From: Lumnitzera littorea
Taxonomy: Eukaryota > Streptophyta > Magnoliopsida > Myrtales > Combretaceae
Direction: 5' to 3'
NCBI GenBank assembly: GCA_024138015.1
Contig: JAMXBB010000002.1
Coordinates: forward strand, 13,988,118-14,052,117
Length of the DNA stretch: 64,000 nucleotides
Shown here: positions 61,301 to 64,000 of the stretch, in pieces
Position numbering within the stretch: the stretch's first letter is position 1
Layout: every line of letters starts with the position of its first letter
The notes under the pieces: generated by a model
The model's input: the letters and a program-made list of their open reading frames with translations, nothing else
Told to the model about the DNA's origin: nothing
Database searches by the model: none
Position numbers and translations under genes: made by a program

Positions 61301-62998
61301 CGGGTATGGAGGCACTACTTATTAGGGAGGAAGTTTGTGGTCAAGACTGACAATATGGCCACCAACTATTTTCAAACTCAGAAGAAGCTCTCGCCCAAGC
61401 AAGCCCGATGGCAGGTTTTTCTGGCAGAATTTGATTTCGACCTTGAACATAAGTCAGGTAAGACTAATGTTGTGGCGGATGTTTTGAGTCGAAGGGTTGA
61501 GTTGGCTGCCATCAGCAAACCTGAAAGCAACCTCATTAATAGAATCCAAGAGGGGATGGAGAGTGATAAGCAAGCTAAAGCTTTATGGATTCAATGTCAA
61601 GAAGGGAAGACAAGGAGATTTTGGCAAGAGAATGGACTAATATATATAAAGGGACAACGAATTTATGTGCCCCATTCCTTGAATCTGAGAAGGGAGATAC
61701 TTAAGGAGTGTCATGATTCCAAATGGGCAGGTCATCCAGGAATGCACCGTACCCAAGCATTAGTGGAAGAAAAGTATTTTTGGCCACACATGAGGGAAGA
61801 TATTGAAAGCTATGTCCGAACTTGTCTCGTGTGCCAACAAGACAAAGTTGAACACAAGGCAACTCCGGGACTACTAGAGCCTCTTCCCATTCCTGAACGG
61901 CCATGGGAAAGTGTTTCCATGGACTTCATTATAAGCTTACCCCGATCAGAAGGGTATGGTACAATTATGGTTGTGGTAAACAGGTTCTCAAAATACACGA
62001 CTTTTGTCCCAGCAACAAAGGAGTGCCCAGCGGATGAAGCTGCCCGGTTGTTCTTGAAACATATAGTAAAGTATTGGGGCCTACCTAGAAACATTGTGAG
62101 TGATCGAGATGGGCGATTTACAGGGAGATTTTGGACAGAGCTGTTCAAACTTCTGGGATCTGAGTTGAACTTTTCAACTAGTTTGCATCCCCAAACGGAT
62201 GGTCAGACGGAGCGAGTGAATGCCTTAGTGGAATTATACTTAAGGCATTTTGTAGGGGCTAACCAACATAATTGGACCAAGTTGTTAGATGTGGCACAGT
62301 TTTCATTTAACCTACAGAAGAATGAGTCCATCGGACAGAGTTCTTTCGAGATTGTCCTGGGAAGGCAACCCTTAACTCCTCATACAGTAGCAATAGGATA
62401 TACGGGGTCTAGCCCTCCCGCATATAAATTTGCAAGGGAATGGCAGGAAAATCATGACTTAGCCCGGACATACTTAAACCGAGCTATCATGAGAATGAAG
62501 AAGATTGCAGACAAGAAGCGGAGGCCGATGGAATATCAGGTAGGTGACCAAGTGCTTGTTAAGTTACATTTGATACAACGTACGAAGGGACAACTACATA
62601 AAGGTCTAATGAGGCGATACGAGGGTCCATTCCTAATTGTGAAACGAGTGGGGCAAGTATCTTACAAATTGGAACTTCCACCTAAACTGAAATTCCACCC
62701 GATTTTCCACGTGAGCATGTTAAAACCATTCCACAAAGATGAGGAAGACCCTATAAGAGCTATATCACAAAGGGCCCCAATAGGAGTACGGGATTCATTT
62801 GATAAGGAAGTGGAAGGGATCATAGCTGATAGACATGTAAAGAGATGTGGACAAACTCCCAGACATGAGTATATGGTAATATGAAAGGGAAGACCAGAGA
62901 GTGAGGCCAGTTGGGAACCAGCCGAAGCACTGTGGCAATTTAAAGACAAGATTCGACAGTTCCACGAGGAAGGAGCGACGAGAGCGTCGCCGGATTGA
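58398..62998 (+). pseudogene. Gag-pol polyprotein gene of the chromovirus-like element, broken
   Basis: A single gag-pol frame can be followed from ATG 58398 to TGA 62996-62998. Breaks are TAA 58473-58475, a frameshift near 58700-58706, and stops at 58835-58837, 61058-61060 and 62882-62884. Domains in order: coiled-coil-rich N-terminus; gag (about 58860-59330); CX2CX3HX4C zinc knuckle (59492-59530); protease DTGAS (59705-59719); reverse transcriptase (about 60270-60900), whose YLDD-type site reads YLDN, with Asn at 60725-60727; RNase H (about 61130-61500); integrase with HHCC zinc site (about 61700-61840) and an intact catalytic triad (Asp 61922, Asp 62102, Glu 62210); chromodomain-like end 'KGRPESEASWEPAEAL' after the last stop. 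Large open pieces are 58922-61060 and 61091-62884. Normally it makes the particle, copies RNA to DNA and integrates it. Confidence 0.92.
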
Positions 62999-63009
62999 GC
63001 GGGGGAGAA
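62999..63009 (+). other. Polypurine tract of the chromovirus-like element
   Basis: GCGGGGGAGAA directly follows the gag-pol stop and abuts the 3' LTR, the normal place for plus-strand priming. Confidence 0.8.
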
Positions 63010-63426
63010 TGTTACGGACCTCTCGAAGTGGGCCATTCTTAGGAGGTTCCTAAGGCCCAAAGACGAAAGCCCAAGCCCACTAAAAGCTTCTAGATGATGA
63101 AATGTTCTAGAAAGTTCTAGAGAAGACCAGAATATTGTATAGTAGTTGGTGAAGGTAGGTGAATGTAGTAGTTGGGAATCAATTGTAACCATTAGATCGA
63201 ATTGATCTTGACCATTAGATTGTAAAGGCTTTCTGTATATATAGGGGTATTTCCCTCAGATGTAACACACAAGTTATTTGAGTGAATACAATATACTATC
63301 AGAGTTTCTCTCTCTACTTTCTCTCTCTAACATTGTGAGTGTGTTACAAGTTAACTTAGCTTTCCTTAGTGAGGTCAGGAACGCTAAGTGCCACACGGGG
63401 TCGAGTGACGGAATCCGCCTGTGACA
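63010..63426 (+). repeat. 3' LTR of the chromovirus-like element
   Basis: 417 bp and colinear with 57940-58356 without gaps, with about 18 substitutions by eye, mostly transitions. Confidence 0.93.
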
Positions 63427-63430
63427 CAAG
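63427..63430. repeat. Target-site duplication CAAG, right copy
   Basis: CAAG follows the 3' LTR end and matches 57936-57939. Confidence 0.6.
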
Positions 63431-64000
63431 TACGGTAGGCCCACACGGACGTATCGATTTTTCCATGCGGTCATTGTCCTGAAGTTGTCTATCCTTTGTT
63501 AACGTCACGCAAGTGCAAAAAACAGAATAGCTCTGTAAATCAGGCCTACAACCACCCGTTTATGGATATAAATATTAATTTTTTAATAAAATAAATCAAA
63601 TTCGATTTTTTTTTAAAAGTTATAATATGTTTAGTAATTATAAAAAAAAAAAACCCTCATTTACATTAGTTAAAAAAAGAGACACTCATTTACAAATTAC
63701 TTTTACATGAATAATAGATCCATTAGTCATATCTACGATATGAATGTAAAACTCGAGCATTAAGCTTTATAAAATTATTTTAAATACACCATGATATTAC
63801 TCTTTTAAGTCCTTGATTATAAATACACTTCTTTATATCCTTGCCGTTTGTAGTGCATTTCTGTGTTGTGCCCTAGGCATGAGCTCGGCCTACCAATCAA
63901 GGCTCGAATCCTAGGGCAATATTCTCTGACATCTCGGGAGCTCTTATCAAGTACAATATTTTAGAAGTTGTGGAGGGTCAGAAGACCTTCCTCTACGTGA
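63431..64000. other. No gene seen
   Basis: AT-rich intergenic sequence with A/T homopolymers near 63600-63655. The last 150 bases are less AT-rich and could be the edge of another repeat cut by the window end. Confidence 0.4.

Larger units (their letters stand above)
57940..63426 (+). mobile_element. Chromovirus-like Ty3/gypsy LTR retrotransposon, near full length but defective
   Basis: This 5487-bp element has 417-bp LTRs (57940-58356 and 63010-63426) starting TGTTACGG and ending GTGACA. It has an initiator-Met primer site, a complete-order gag-pol and a purine tract AGCGGGGGAGAA before the 3' LTR. By eye the LTRs differ at about 18 of 417 sites (about 4%), so insertion is moderately recent. 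The direct repeat beside the ends is CAAG (57936-57939 and 63427-63430). A C-terminal chromodomain-like block makes it a chromovirus; its small size and short LTRs suggest a Reina-like lineage, which is inference. In-frame stops, one frameshift and an altered reverse-transcriptase site make it inactive. Confidence 0.93.

Noticed and set aside
58922..62884. Two long open frames that could be taken for host genes
   Set aside because: Together they carry gag, protease, reverse transcriptase, RNase H and integrase in retrotransposon order between two LTRs.

Overview
This is nuclear DNA of a flowering plant, probably a dicot, though the species cannot be fixed from the sequence. The evidence is an AT-rich, intron-bearing window with one conserved 20-exon plant gene, many plant-type LTR retrotransposons and frequent microsatellites. 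There is no operon-like gene packing. The only host gene I can support is an aconitate hydratase (41372-49241, + strand). Its spliced frame is 990 codons plus stop, every intron is GT-AG, it has a Ser/Arg-rich N-terminal presequence, and the three [4Fe-4S] cysteines are present.

The left third is a nest of retroelements. A divergent LTR relic (about 1956-4885) is followed by the broken RNase H end of a Copia element (about 4886-5398). That Copia relic received a Ty3/gypsy element (5404-19741, target duplication GGATA, initiator-Met-type primer site) whose gag-pol is now full of stops. The right LTR of that element then received a much younger element on the minus strand (11436-19237, target duplication GCGCT). 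Its two 1222-bp LTRs read as identical. It has a tRNA-Asp-type primer site and a gag-protease frame with three stops and a lost protease aspartate, and it has no reverse transcriptase or integrase. It looks like an Athila-type element moved in trans.

The middle (19.7-41 kb) has no supportable gene. It holds a 2957-bp solo LTR with a perfect target duplication (27560-30516), two further solo-LTR candidates related to the 5404-19741 element (about 32471-33749 and 39249-40197), local duplications, a long G-poor tract and simple repeats.

Downstream of aconitase there is a dispersed repeat in two divergent copies (about 50030-50530 and 56180-57800). Between them lies a second solo LTR of the 27560 family, in opposite orientation (53940-56090, target duplication ACATG). 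A nearly complete chromovirus-like Ty3/gypsy element follows (57940-63426). Its 417-bp LTRs differ at about 18 sites, and its gag-pol frame is broken by four stops, one frameshift and a changed reverse-transcriptase active site.

No host pathway or gene cluster is visible. The most interesting signals lie in the young minus-strand element: two hairpins with different stems but the same AGGA loop, each next to a polypurine tract, and a tandem array of near-palindromic modules that recurs once in each LTR. A conserved-position hairpin in the large solo-LTR family is also worth a look.
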